Positions 8,379 through 17,516 of a stretch of 64,000 nt of DNA are shown in pieces; the first letter of the stretch is position 1; every line of letters begins with the position of its first letter. The position numbers were made by a program, and so were the translations under genes. The notes beneath the pieces were generated by a model, which saw only the letters and a list, made by a program, of their open reading frames with translations, did not search any database and was not told where the DNA came from. Source of the DNA: JABJMC01 sp964473745 (GTDB lineage Bacteria; Patescibacteriota; Gracilibacteria; UBA1369; UBA12473); the NCBI GenBank assembly GCA_964473745.1, contig CAYYQE010000004.1, forward strand, positions 16,333 through 80,332, written 5' to 3'.

Positions 8379-9725
8379 TTAAGCCGCCATAAGTTCGCGG
8401 ATTTCTTTTTCGATTTTATCGATACCAAGATTGCCAGTTCCTCCCTGATGGGTGGACATTTCTAACCAGCGATTAATGTCTTTTTCAGTGACTTTTATAC
8501 CTTCAATGTCAGAGCCAATTTCACGATAAGCATCCCGGAACGTCATACCCTCTTTTACTTTTTCAAAAGCTTTGTGTGCGGCGAACAACCCCGGACAATC
8601 AAACATCGCTTTGGTAAGAATTTCTTGATTGGGCTCAATGTTGTCGAGGATTACGCCCATAGCTTCTAAAGACATTTCCGTGTAGCGCATCCCTAGAAAA
8701 AGTGGTCGTTTAATCTCTTGACCATCCCGGTGATAGCCAGAAATTTTGTTCATAATATTCATGGTGACTTCGTTTCGACAAGCCAACACCGTAGCGGTGC
8801 GCCCCCGAATCAATTCACCAACATCAAGATTCTTTTTTTGGGGCATGATCGATGAGCCAGTGGCAATGCTGTCATCCATCTGGAAAAACTGAAATTCCTG
8901 GGTGGTAAAAAACAGCAAATCACAAGCTAGTCGATTCAAGGTAAGCATAATTTGGGAACAAGCCTCCAGAACAAGCCCCTCAATTTTCCCACGAGAATTA
9001 TGACAGTAAATTACGTTGTTTTGAGTTTTTTTGAATCCGATTTCCTTGCTAAGCCAATCTCGGTCAAAATCAAAAGGGGACCCATATCCTGCCCCTGATC
9101 CAAGGGGGTTTTGGTCTACGATTTGGTCATTTATGGCGATGAGCAGCTTGGCGTCATCCATTAAGCTTTCGGTGAAGGCCATAATCCAAGACCCAACAGT
9201 GGTGGGCATGGCTTTTTGCATGTGAGTATAGCCAGGCATGGCTACCATTTCGTGTTTTTTGGCAAATTCCGTGCATTTTGTCGCTAATTTAAGTGTTTGC
9301 TCTTGAATGGCTTTGGATTTTCGTTTTAAAAACCAGCGCATCATGACGAGCACTTGGTCGTTGCGAGAACGGCCAGTATGAATTTTTTTGCCGGTGTCGC
9401 CTAGTCGTTCTATGAGGTAGTCCTCGATTTTGGTGTGACAGTCTTCATCTTCTACTTTTAATTGAAATTCTCCTTTTTTGTAGAGTTCTAAAATTTCATC
9501 TAATCCTTGTTCTAGTTCTGTTAATTCTTCTTTAGTTATTAAATTATGTCTCTCGAGCAAGCGGGCATAACAGCGCGAACACCAAATATCATCTGGGATC
9601 ATTTCTTGATCGTAAATAATGTCTTCTCCCGCGTTATATTCTTCGACAGTTTTATTTAAAGAAACTTCTTTGTTTTTAAACCAAATTTTCCTTTTAACGG
9701 TTTGGTCAGAGGATTGATCGCTCAT
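8379..9725 (-). CDS. argH: Argininosuccinate lyase
   Basis: Fumarase/aspartase-superfamily enzyme that cleaves argininosuccinate to arginine and fumarate. ArgH-specific signatures are visible: the HTGRSRNDQV segment near residue 115 and the superfamily signature GSSIMPQKKN near residue 295. The length of 448 is normal for the family. No argG or other arginine gene lies in the window, which is unusual because CPR genomes generally lack amino-acid pathways. It heads a two-gene minus-strand unit with the amidohydrolase and has a clear promoter upstream. Another lyase of the superfamily is possible, but the TGRSRNDQ loop favours ArgH. Confidence 0.85.
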   Translation of the reverse strand: MSDQSSDQTVKRKIWFKNKEVSLNKTVEEYNAGEDIIYDQEMIPDDIWCSRCYARLLERHNLITKEELTELEQGLDEILELYKKGEFQLKVEDEDCHTKIEDYLIERLGDTGKKIHTGRSRNDQVLVMMRWFLKRKSKAIQEQTLKLATKCTEFAKKHEMVAMPGYTHMQKAMPTTVGSWIMAFTESLMDDAKLLIAINDQIVDQNPLGSGAGYGSPFDFDRDWLSKEIGFKKTQNNVIYCHNSRGKIEGLVLEACSQIMLTLNRLACDLLFFTTQEFQFFQMDDSIATGSSIMPQKKNLDVGELIRGRTATVLACRNEVTMNIMNKISGYHRDGQEIKRPLFLGMRYTEMSLEAMGVILDNIEPNQEILTKAMFDCPGLFAAHKAFEKVKEGMTFRDAYREIGSDIEGIKVTEKDINRWLEMSTHQGGTGNLGIDKIEKEIRELMAA

Positions 9726-9762
9726 TGGATTAGTTTGTTAGGGTCCGAGATTTATCATGGGC

Positions 9763-9791
9763 ATTCTACTTTTTGTTGTGTTTGTGGGCAA
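9763..9791 (-). promoter_or_regulatory. Promoter of argH
   Basis: Read on the minus strand there is TTGCCC (9791-9786), a 17-base spacer and TAGAAT (9768-9763). It would give a leader of about 30 nt before the argH ATG. Confidence 0.5.
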
Positions 9792-9823
9792 GGGGTGAGT
9801 TAGGGAGGTCCTATTTCGTGTAT

Positions 9824-9891
9824 GTACCAAAGGTTTGACATGTCGATTTGAGCCCACCTGGAAACATTGTATTCCTGTCAAGCTATTGTAC
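9824..9891 (+). repeat. 68-bp inverted-repeat element, diverged copy 1
   Basis: It starts and ends in GTAC and has complementary arms (GTAC...TTTGAC and GTCAA...GTAC). The left landmark GTTTGAC and the right landmark TCAAGCTAT are at the same distance as in the two better copies at 10037 and 17517, and the total length is the same 68 bp. The interior is diverged. Confidence 0.6.
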
Positions 9892-10036
9892 GAGGGGTCT
9901 ATTCAGGGTCATAAAAATGGGGCCTAATAAACGTTTTTTTGCTTTTCGTGCTTTGTGCTTTCTGTGCGAATTTCGGATAAATTTATTTTATAATTTGAGA
10001 AAATTAATGTTAACACTACCAAAATCCCTCCTTATC

Positions 10037-10104
10037 GTACGTTACGTTTGACGTGACAACTTTCCGCCAGGTTCAAATATGTCATACGAGTCAAGCTATC
10101 GTAC
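10037..10104 (+). repeat. 68-bp inverted-repeat element, copy 2
   Basis: The arms GTACGTTACGTTTGAC and GTCAAGCTATCGTAC form an imperfect terminal inverted repeat. The copy at 17517-17584 (opposite strand) is highly similar, and the similarity extends outward to about 10025-10120. No ORF is inside. It could be a MITE-like element, a REP-type palindrome or a structured leader. Confidence 0.75.
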
Positions 10105-10182
10105 CTATGCAAAAAGCTATCCCCGAAGAAGCGTGGCGCTACTTTCCCCTATACAAAAAGGTGGTGTCCTCTGTTCCGCTTG

Positions 10183-10211
10183 TTGCGTTAAATCTGATTT
10201 TCGGGTATAAT
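10183..10211 (+). promoter_or_regulatory. Promoter of the RNase J gene
   Basis: TTGCGT (10183-10188) and a perfect TATAAT (10206-10211) with a 17-base spacer, about 50 bp upstream of the ATG. The remaining intergenic DNA from 9892 to 10182 holds repeat copy 2 and A/T-rich sequence with no convincing gene. Confidence 0.65.
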
Positions 10212-10259
10212 AATGGTGAGTATGGAGGGGAATAAGATGTAATAAAATTTAAACTAACT

Positions 10260-12170
10260 ATGACAAATGAATTAGTCCCGGGAAAAGACGATAAAAAATT
10301 CCAGAAAAAAATGTCGGATATTGATCAATGGCTTGATCAGATTTCGCATGTTAAGGGCGAAAAGCCAAAGGCGGCGCCAAAAGCGCCACAACTTAAGACG
10401 CCACAGGCTGAGCCGAAACCTAAACCGCGCCCTAAGCAAAAGAAAAAGCGTTTTAAACAAAACAAATTACGCATCACGCCGAAACAGGGCAAGCCTAGTA
10501 AATCTAATCTTCGCATTATCCCACTTGGTGGATTTGAAGAAATTGGGAAAAACATGATGATTTTCGAATACGGGAAAGACATTATGTTGGTGGATGCTGG
10601 TTTTCAGTTCCCAACTGAAGATATGCTGGGAGTGGATTATGTGATTCCTGATGTTTCTTATTTAAAAGAAAGAAAAAATCGAATTAAAGGGATTTTCTTA
10701 ACACATGGTCATTTGGACCATATTGGAGGATTGCCTTATGTTTTGCCAAAACTTGGCTTTCCGCCGGTTTACGGCACGGCGCTTACTATTGGTTTAGTAA
10801 AGCGCCAATTAGCAGATTTCAAGCTGCTTGATCAGGTTACTTTGCATGTTTTTAAACCAAAAGAAAGTTTTCAGGCAGGAGTATTTCGCGTGTCTTCTTT
10901 CCGAGTAAATCACAGTATTCCAGATGCGGTTTCCTTTGTGATTGATACGCCGGTGGGACGCATTGTTCATACTGGAGATTTCAAATTTGATAAAACTCCA
11001 CACGATCAAAAGCCCGCGGATTTGGCCACTATTAAAAAAATTGGGCGCCAAGGAGTTCATACTTTGATTTCAGATAGTACGAATGCTTTGCGACCTGGCC
11101 ACACCACATCTGAAAAAGTAATTGCTGAAAATTTAGATAAGCTCATCCAAAGAACGCCAGGAAGATTAATTATTGCTTCTTTTTCTTCGTTAATCGGGCG
11201 TTTACAACAAATTATGGATTCAGCGCAACGCTATAACCGGAAGATTTTTATTTCTGGTCGAAGCATGATTACTAATATAAAAATCGCTCAGGAATTAGGA
11301 CACATTAAAGTCCCGAAAGGAGTGATTATTGATATTAAGAAAATGAAGAAATATAAAGACAATGAAATAATTGCCTTAACAACTGGTAGCCAAGGAGAAA
11401 ACTTTGCGGCCTTGGCTCGAATTGCAGTTGATCATCACGCTCATGTGAAAATTAGGAAAAGCGATACAGTGATTCTTTCTTCTTCCCCAATTATTGGGAA
11501 TGAAACCGCGATTATAAAAGTAATTAACATGCTTTGTCGTCGGGGGGCGAAAGTTATTACCAACAAAGATTTTGACGTTCACACCTCTGGCCACGCCATG
11601 CAAGAAGAACTTAAAATGATGATTCGCATGACTCGACCTAAATATTTTATTCCTGAGCATGGCGATTATTATATGCGTTCTAAACACGCTGAATTGGCGG
11701 CAGAATGCGGGGTTGCTAAAAAGAACATTTTCTTAATGGATAACGGAGAAGTAATAGAAATTGATAAACAAAGACAACTCAAAAAAGCTAAGGAAAGGGT
11801 GCCAGCCGGACATGTGATGGTTGAAGGCCATGAAAAACTGGAAGTTGCTGCTGAAATTTTAATGGATCGCCAATTAATGGCGGAAAATGGTGTGGTTTCA
11901 ATTACTTTTAGGGTGCGCCGTAAGGGGCGAGTTCTTTCTGGAAAACCATATGTTAGTAGCCGCGGATTTGTATTTGCGGATTCTTCTAAGAAGGTGGTTC
12001 ATGAAATCCAAAAAAGAGCTGAAAAATCTTATAGAGAATTTTTAAAGACCCAGAAGAAACGTCCATCCGATGAAGCTCTCTTGGTTTACATTCAACAATC
12101 TGTTGATCGATTATTGGTAAATTTACTAGATAAGCGCCCTCTGGTGATCCCGCAAATCATTTATGTGTAA
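10260..12170 (+). CDS. rnj: Ribonuclease J
   Basis: Metallo-beta-lactamase/beta-CASP ribonuclease acting in mRNA decay and rRNA maturation, with both endonuclease and 5'-exonuclease activity in the family. The first about 85 residues are a lysine/proline-rich basic extension (PKPRPKQKKKRFKQNK), absent from the Bacillus enzymes and possibly an RNA-binding tail. The catalytic part begins at LRIIPLGGFEEIGKN. The metal motif HGHLDHIGG lies near residue 148, the HSIPD histidine near residue 218 and HTGDFKFD near residue 238. A late GHAMQEELK and IPEHGDYYMR correspond to the beta-CASP and final histidine motifs. A C-terminal domain of about 100 residues is present. The start follows an A/T-rich stretch without a Shine-Dalgarno sequence. 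Confidence 0.93.
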   Translation: MTNELVPGKDDKKFQKKMSDIDQWLDQISHVKGEKPKAAPKAPQLKTPQAEPKPKPRPKQKKKRFKQNKLRITPKQGKPSKSNLRIIPLGGFEEIGKNMMIFEYGKDIMLVDAGFQFPTEDMLGVDYVIPDVSYLKERKNRIKGIFLTHGHLDHIGGLPYVLPKLGFPPVYGTALTIGLVKRQLADFKLLDQVTLHVFKPKESFQAGVFRVSSFRVNHSIPDAVSFVIDTPVGRIVHTGDFKFDKTPHDQKPADLATIKKIGRQGVHTLISDSTNALRPGHTTSEKVIAENLDKLIQRTPGRLIIASFSSLIGRLQQIMDSAQRYNRKIFISGRSMITNIKIAQELGHIKVPKGVIIDIKKMKKYKDNEIIALTTGSQGENFAALARIAVDHHAHVKIRKSDTVILSSSPIIGNETAIIKVINMLCRRGAKVITNKDFDVHTSGHAMQEELKMMIRMTRPKYFIPEHGDYYMRSKHAELAAECGVAKKNIFLMDNGEVIEIDKQRQLKKAKERVPAGHVMVEGHEKLEVAAEILMDRQLMAENGVVSITFRVRRKGRVLSGKPYVSSRGFVFADSSKKVVHEIQKRAEKSYREFLKTQKKRPSDEALLVYIQQSVDRLLVNLLDKRPLVIPQIIYV

Positions 12171-12281
12171 AAGTAGTGGGGTTGCGGTGCAAAGCTGAAT
12201 GAAAAGTTTTGCAGGCAAAGGCCAAAGTTTCGAGAGTGCTCTCCAGAGTTTCGGGGGTACTCTTTGGGGGTTTTGACCATG

Positions 12282-12301
12282 TTTTGCACATGTTTTGCAC
12301 A
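12282..12301 (+). promoter_or_regulatory. Two tandem DnaA-box-like sites
   Basis: TTTTGCACA occurs twice, at 12282-12290 and 12293-12301, 11 bp apart (one helical turn). Both match the relaxed DnaA box TTWTNCACA. Confidence 0.55.
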
Positions 12302-12349
12302 TATTGTGAAGAGTTTTGAAGAGTTTAAAATTTGATCACCTTGTTTTTG

Positions 12350-12533
12350 GCTTAAATAAGCGATCTTTTTAGTTGGCGAGTTTTGAAGAATTATTATTAA
12401 TTTTAATGAGCTTAAGCTGTTTTTTGGGGTTTTTATGGTGATTTTTGGTAAATAATAGTGATTTGGCTTAGGTAAGCGATTTTGTGAAATTTCAATTTTT
12501 TTGTTCAATCTTTGAGTTTTGGCTTAAGTAAGC
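12350..12533. repeat. Four regularly spaced short palindromes
   Basis: GCTTAAATAAGC (12350-12361), AGCTTAAGCT (12409-12418), GCTTAGGTAAGC (12466-12477) and GCTTAAGTAAGC (12522-12533). Three are preceded by TTG or TTTG. Their starts are 56-59 bp apart. They may be binding sites for an initiator or regulator. Confidence 0.55.
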
Positions 12534-12635
12534 TTTTTAAAAGGTTTTTGTTATGAAAGGTTAGATCACGTCTTTTTTAAAGGTTTGCATAGACCTTTTA
12601 ACTACTGCTAGTTATTTAAATTCTTTTTAAAACAA

Positions 12636-12663
12636 TTGTCTTTTAGGGTAGAGGTCTTATAAT
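12636..12663 (+). promoter_or_regulatory. Promoter of dnaN
   Basis: TTGTCT (12636-12641), a 16-base spacer and a perfect TATAAT (12658-12663). Transcription would start about 20 nt before the dnaN ATG. Confidence 0.7.
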
Positions 12664-12691
12664 GAACACGATTTCTTAACAATAATTAAAA

Positions 12692-13801
12692 ATGAAAGTT
12701 AAATGTCGACAAAAAGATTTGGCTTTTGCTCTGAACTTAGTAAACCGGGCAGTTAGTCCAAACACAACTCTTCCAGTTTTGAATAATATTTTAATGAAAG
12801 CAGAAGGTAAGCGTTTGTATTTTTCTGCTACCAACCTAGAAGTGGCCATGACGTATTTTATTGATACTGAAGTTTTTAACGAAGGCGCGATCACAATTCC
12901 CGCTAAGTTAATTACTAGTTATGTTTCTCTTTTGAAAGATGAAGAAGTAGAAATAAAACTAGAAGATCGGTTGAATCTTTCGATTAAAACACCACTAGCT
13001 CACACTAAAATCAAAGGGATTGACCCTTCTGAGTTCCCAGTTATTCCAACAGTTGAAAAAGGAGAGGAATTTACAGTTACCTCCGAAGGTTTAGAGAGAG
13101 CTATTACGCAAACAGTTTTTGCAGCTTCTTCAAATGTTTCGAGACCAGTTTTAACAGGTGTTTTGTTTAGGGTTGAAAAAGAAGACCTTTCAATGGTGGC
13201 CACAGATAGTTATCGCCTTTCTGAACGAAAAGTGGGGCTTAAAAAGGGTGTTTCCGAGGCTCATGATTGTATTATTCCTTCACACACCATTTCTGAGCTG
13301 GGTAAGATTTTGAGCTTTTTTGGTGAAGAAGCAGTGGAATGTCATGTAACCAAGAATCAAATTCTTTTTTCAGTGCAAAATTTAAGAATAATTTCTCGAC
13401 TAATTGATGGTAGTTTCCCAGATTATAAGCGAATTATTCCCCCTTCTTCAAAAACTCATCTCAAGGTAAATGTTCAAGATTTTGTTTTGGCAGTTAAAAA
13501 AGTGAGTTTGTTTGTCCAAGAAACAAACAATAATGTCAAAATTAGCGTGACCAATAATGGGAAATTAATTATTTCTACTGATGAAACCCAAATTGGTGAA
13601 GGGACAGCAGAGGTTGATGTGAAAATTGAAGGAGATAACAACAAGGTGGCCTTGAATGCTCAATATATTTTGGATGTGTTGGCCCACATAAATGATGAGA
13701 CCATAGATTTCTCTATTGACAACAAGCTTTCCCCTGTTACAATTAAGCCCGAAAAGAAAGAGGCGCGTTATACACATATTATTATGCCTCTTAAACTGTA
13801 A
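12692..13801 (+). CDS. dnaN: DNA polymerase III beta sliding clamp
   Basis: Ring-shaped processivity clamp of the replicative polymerase. The length of 369 residues is normal for the three-domain clamp. Recognisable segments are TTLPVLNNILMKA in domain I, VSRPVLTGVLF and VATDSYRLSERKV in domain II, and the C-terminal YTHIIMPLKL, equivalent to the usual MP-x-R-L tail. It has its own strong promoter and is followed by mfd after 8 bp. The start MKVKCRQKD follows an A-rich stretch without a Shine-Dalgarno sequence. Confidence 0.95.
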   Translation: MKVKCRQKDLAFALNLVNRAVSPNTTLPVLNNILMKAEGKRLYFSATNLEVAMTYFIDTEVFNEGAITIPAKLITSYVSLLKDEEVEIKLEDRLNLSIKTPLAHTKIKGIDPSEFPVIPTVEKGEEFTVTSEGLERAITQTVFAASSNVSRPVLTGVLFRVEKEDLSMVATDSYRLSERKVGLKKGVSEAHDCIIPSHTISELGKILSFFGEEAVECHVTKNQILFSVQNLRIISRLIDGSFPDYKRIIPPSSKTHLKVNVQDFVLAVKKVSLFVQETNNNVKISVTNNGKLIISTDETQIGEGTAEVDVKIEGDNNKVALNAQYILDVLAHINDETIDFSIDNKLSPVTIKPEKKEARYTHIIMPLKL

Positions 13802-13809
13802 GCCTTTTA

Positions 13810-16800
13810 ATGAAATTTCCGCATCCGCGCAACCAAGAAGTTCTTGAACTTTTTGGCTCTCATCGATACGTTACTTTATCTGGTGGAGGTAATTTTTCCT
13901 CCAAAGCATTTGTCGTGTCTGATATTTTGGACCAATTTGATGATGTAAAAAAACTAGTTTGGGTAGTGAATAATAAGGCTGAACAAGAGAGTATGGCCCG
14001 AGTTTTGGGAGATTGGATTGATTTTGATGTTGATATTTTTGACGCCGAAGGAGGACACCGTGCCTTGGCACATACTTTAGCGACACTTTCCTCTTCTGCG
14101 AAAGAAAGGGCCGTTGTTATGACGTATCAACAAATATTAGATCTTTATCCGCGCCGGCATGATATTGAGCAAAATTTAATGACTATAAAAACAGGGGGGG
14201 AAATTGATCCCACTGATGTTTTTGAGACTTTGATAAACATGGAGTATGAGGTTTCGGAAGATCCTTTTTTGGAGCAGGGAACTTATTTGCGGCACGGTGA
14301 TGTGATTGATATTTTTCCAATTAATAGCAAAAATCCAGTTCGAATTGAGTTGGATTTCGAGACCGTCTCAGCGATTTATGAATATAAGCAAGGGGAGGGA
14401 ACACAAAAAATTAAAGATCATAAAAAATTCACAATTTATCCGTTGAATGTTTTTGAAAAAACCGCACATATTTGGGAACATTTAGGGAAAGGAACGCTTT
14501 TGATTGAGGATGAATTAGATTTAAGTGAGGATTTGTATCGCGAGGTGGATGAGATTTTGAAAAAGCGCCCAAATGATGTGAGTTATATTTTGTTTACTTC
14601 TTTTTTGGAGGAAAGTGATTATCACTTTCATTTGCACTATCTTTCCGTTCTTAAATATCAGAACAAATTAGATTTTCTGGAGAATATGAGGGAGAAAATG
14701 GTGGAAGGGTGGCGAGTGTACTTGTTTACAAAAAACAGCAAAGAAATAAAAAATTATTTTGATGATCGGCGGATTCATTATGTTGATGATCCAAATGATT
14801 TAGAGGAAGGTCGCGCTGGAGTGGTGTTCTTTTCATTAGAAAAAGAAGACCCTTTCCCGCATTCTTTCCAAAATCCACACGTTAAATTTGCTTTAATCAC
14901 GGATCGAGAAATTATGGGATTGCGTGAGGGGGCTCACCGGGATCCAGCTCAACACGCGGTGTTTTTAGATTTTTTGACGGGGCTTAAAATTGGAGATTAT
15001 GTGGTGCATTCTGATCACGGGATTGCCCATTTTAACGGGTTGGACAAGCGAACCATTGATGAGGTTACGCGGGAATATTTACATTTGGCATACGCCGAAA
15101 ACGACAAACTTTTTGTACCAATTGATCAGGCAGACAAGGTGAGTAAATTTATTGGAGCTGGGGACCAGGCGCCACGATTAACGCGATTAGGGTCAGCGGA
15201 GTGGTCGACAATTACAAATAAGGTTAAAAAAGAAACTCAAAATATTGCTAAAGAATTGCTTAAATTATACGCGGAACGGCAAAGGGCTGGCGGGCATCAA
15301 TACAAAGAAGGAAATGAAGATTCGGGCCGTTTTGCGGAGGCTTTCCCGTACGAAGAAACACCAGGGCAGCTCAAAGCCATTCAAGATGTAGCCAAAGACA
15401 TGGAACGCAAAAAGCCAATGGATCGCTTGGTGTGTGGGGATGTTGGTTTTGGGAAAACAGAGGTGGCGATGCGAGCTGCTTTTAAGGCTGTTCAAGGAGG
15501 AAAACAGGTAGCTGTGATTTCACCAATTACAATTTTGGCAGACCAGCACTACAAGTCGTTTACAAAAAGAATGAGTGCTTTCCCAGAAATCCGAATAGAA
15601 ATGTTAAGTCGGTTTAGAACTCAGTCTGAACAAAAAAAGATTGTTAAAAAGTTAGCAAATGGAGAGGTGGACATTATTATTGGGACGCATCGTTTGATCC
15701 AAGCAGATATTAAGTTTAAAGATTTGGGGTTGGTGGTGATTGATGAAGAGCAACGTTTTGGGGTTAAGCAGAAAGAGCGATTTAAGGAGCTGCGCCGTGA
15801 AGTGGATATTTTGACGCTTACAGCGACGCCTATCCCGCGAACGCTAAATATTAGCCTGCACGGCTTGCGAGACATTACAACCATTACTACGCCTCCTCCT
15901 GGGCGTTTGCCGATTGTTACGGAGGTGCGTCGATTTTCATTTGGGTTGATTCGAGAATCGATCATGCGTGAGCTAGAACGAGGTGGGCAGACTTATTTTT
16001 TGCATAATCGGGTCGAGACAATTGATGAAATGACTGATCGTTTAAAAAAGTTGTTGCCAGAGGCGAAATTTGTGACTGCTCATGGGAAGCTTAATCCAAG
16101 CGATTTGGAGGAGAGAATTATGGCGTTTAAAGATAAAAAATATGATGTTTTGGTGAGTTCGACGATTATTGAAAACGGAATTGATTTGGCGAATGCTAAT
16201 ACGTTGATTGTAAATAAGGCGGAAAAATTTGGATTGGCGCAGCTTTACCAGCTTAGAGGGCGGGTGGGGCGCAGTAAGAAGCAGGCTTATGCGTATTTTT
16301 TGTATCATTCGCAAAGGTTGCCGCTGGATGCCAAAAAAAGGTTGCGGGCAATTGTAGAGGCCTCGGAATTAGGAGCCGGCTTCCAAATTGCTATGAAAGA
16401 TTTAGAAATTAGAGGAGCTGGGGATATTTTAGGGGCGAATCAACACGGCGCAATTCAGGTTGTGGGAGTGAGCCATTTTATTCGCATGCTTAACCAGGCT
16501 GTAGAAAACTTGAAAGAAGGGCGCGAAGCCAAGGCTTCCGCTGAAGCGCCAAAAGACGTATCTATTGAAATTCCATTACCAGCCTTTATTCCGGATGATT
16601 ACATTGTTAGCGCCAAAGATAAGATTGGAATTTACCAGCGTTTGGCGGCCGCAGATAATTTTTCTTATTTGGCTGAACTGAAAGATGACTTAGTAGAAGA
16701 TTACGGGAAAATGCCAACTGAGGTTGCGAATTTATTCCACGTTTTAGAGCTTAAGTTATTGGCTAAAAAAGCAGGGCTTACTAATATTCGCGCTGATAAT

Positions 16801-17028
16801 ATTCACGGGCGAGGCGAACGAATTTTGGTTTTATCTATGTCTGATCAGGTTCGCCCAGAAAATATTTTGAGCTTACTTGAGTTTAATAAAAAATGGTTGG
16901 TAAGTTGCTCAAAACTAAAAATCACTTTTGAAGATGTGGGCGTGAACTGGGTTGATGGCTTGAAAGAAAGCCTAAAAGAATTAGGGAAAAAGGTGAAAAA
17001 TGCGCCGGGATCAGAGGTTAAGAAATAG
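13810..17028 (+). CDS. mfd: Transcription-repair coupling factor
   Basis: SF2 translocase that removes stalled RNA polymerase at DNA lesions and recruits UvrA. At 1072 residues it is near the usual 1100-1150. The order is: a diverged UvrB-like N-terminal part; the CarD-like RNA-polymerase-interaction domain around residues 385-470 (IGDYVVHSDHGIAHFNGL); helicase motif I GDVGFGKT near 545; DEEQ box near 644; motif III TATPIPRTL; motif VI LRGRVGRS near 820; and a TRCF C-terminal domain from about 930. The starting ATG is 8 bp after dnaN, so the two are probably co-transcribed. The tmRNA gene begins only 22 bp after its stop. Confidence 0.95.
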   Translation: MKFPHPRNQEVLELFGSHRYVTLSGGGNFSSKAFVVSDILDQFDDVKKLVWVVNNKAEQESMARVLGDWIDFDVDIFDAEGGHRALAHTLATLSSSAKERAVVMTYQQILDLYPRRHDIEQNLMTIKTGGEIDPTDVFETLINMEYEVSEDPFLEQGTYLRHGDVIDIFPINSKNPVRIELDFETVSAIYEYKQGEGTQKIKDHKKFTIYPLNVFEKTAHIWEHLGKGTLLIEDELDLSEDLYREVDEILKKRPNDVSYILFTSFLEESDYHFHLHYLSVLKYQNKLDFLENMREKMVEGWRVYLFTKNSKEIKNYFDDRRIHYVDDPNDLEEGRAGVVFFSLEKEDPFPHSFQNPHVKFALITDREIMGLREGAHRDPAQHAVFLDFLTGLKIGDYVVHSDHGIAHFNGLDKRTIDEVTREYLHLAYAENDKLFVPIDQADKVSKFIGAGDQAPRLTRLGSAEWSTITNKVKKETQNIAKELLKLYAERQRAGGHQYKEGNEDSGRFAEAFPYEETPGQLKAIQDVAKDMERKKPMDRLVCGDVGFGKTEVAMRAAFKAVQGGKQVAVISPITILADQHYKSFTKRMSAFPEIRIEMLSRFRTQSEQKKIVKKLANGEVDIIIGTHRLIQADIKFKDLGLVVIDEEQRFGVKQKERFKELRREVDILTLTATPIPRTLNISLHGLRDITTITTPPPGRLPIVTEVRRFSFGLIRESIMRELERGGQTYFLHNRVETIDEMTDRLKKLLPEAKFVTAHGKLNPSDLEERIMAFKDKKYDVLVSSTIIENGIDLANANTLIVNKAEKFGLAQLYQLRGRVGRSKKQAYAYFLYHSQRLPLDAKKRLRAIVEASELGAGFQIAMKDLEIRGAGDILGANQHGAIQVVGVSHFIRMLNQAVENLKEGREAKASAEAPKDVSIEIPLPAFIPDDYIVSAKDKIGIYQRLAAADNFSYLAELKDDLVEDYGKMPTEVANLFHVLELKLLAKKAGLTNIRADNIHGRGERILVLSMSDQVRPENILSLLEFNKKWLVSCSKLKITFEDVGVNWVDGLKESLKELGKKVKNAPGSEVKK

Positions 17029-17050
17029 TTGTTTTGCTCTTTCACATTTT

Positions 17051-17465
17051 GGGGATGCCTTGGCTTTGACAGGAAGAGACCTGTTTTTTTACGGCCGTTA
17101 CGGGATCGCGCTGTCTCCCGTTATATCCGTCCAGCGCAAACATAATTGCAGATTCTGTATCTGAAACTGATGCTCGTTATCCAAACCGCCTCGCTTTTGC
17201 GCCGGCATTTGCTTAATTGAGTGTCTACAGGCCGCCTTTTCGCGGCCACGCCTTTCTGAGGATTGCTTTACGACTCATTTAGGCTTCATTTAGTAAAGAT
17301 CGGAATTAAAGTGGAGGTTCAGCACTTTATGACCTAAACTTCCTTGTCCATTTATGAGAGCTTTTTGTTCGTCCTTTATTCTCATAAACATTAGAACGAA
17401 CTATAACGGTAGAAGTCATTAGATAGCCTTCTTGGACGCGGGTTCGACTCCCGCCATCTCCACCA
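17051..17465 (+). ncRNA. ssrA: tmRNA
   Basis: Transfer-messenger RNA for ribosome rescue with SmpB, which is encoded at 45.8 kb. The 5' end GGGGATG pairs with CATCTCC near the 3' end (one G-U), and TTGGCTTTGACAGG is the typical tmRNA D-arm region. The 3' end carries the T arm GGTTCGACTCCC and an encoded CCA. The tag frame begins at a GCA resume codon at 17136 and runs 26 codons to TAA at 17214; it starts ANIIADS and ends APAFA. The tag is on the long side, and its end is AFA rather than the usual ALAA. The gene may be read from a promoter inside the end of mfd, since only 22 bp separate them. Confidence 0.92.
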
Positions 17466-17516
17466 GACACAAAATGAGCGCCAAAAAAGAGTTAGGGGAT
17501 ATGCCTTTTCGCATAG

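Larger units (their letters stand above)
12171..12691. other. Candidate replication origin region between rnj and dnaN
   Basis: About 520 bp without a convincing gene. It holds two tandem DnaA-box-like 9-mers (12282-12301), four GCTTA...TAAGC-type palindromes at nearly regular spacing (12350-12533), long A/T-rich stretches between and after them, and the dnaN promoter. Its position directly upstream of dnaN, with rnj, dnaN and mfd all pointing right, is what one expects of an origin. No dnaA gene is nearby. Confidence 0.5.

Noticed and set aside
12161..12508. Minus-strand frame of about 115 codons upstream of dnaN
   Set aside because: Low-complexity A/T-driven frame overlapping the candidate origin, without start signals or family resemblance.
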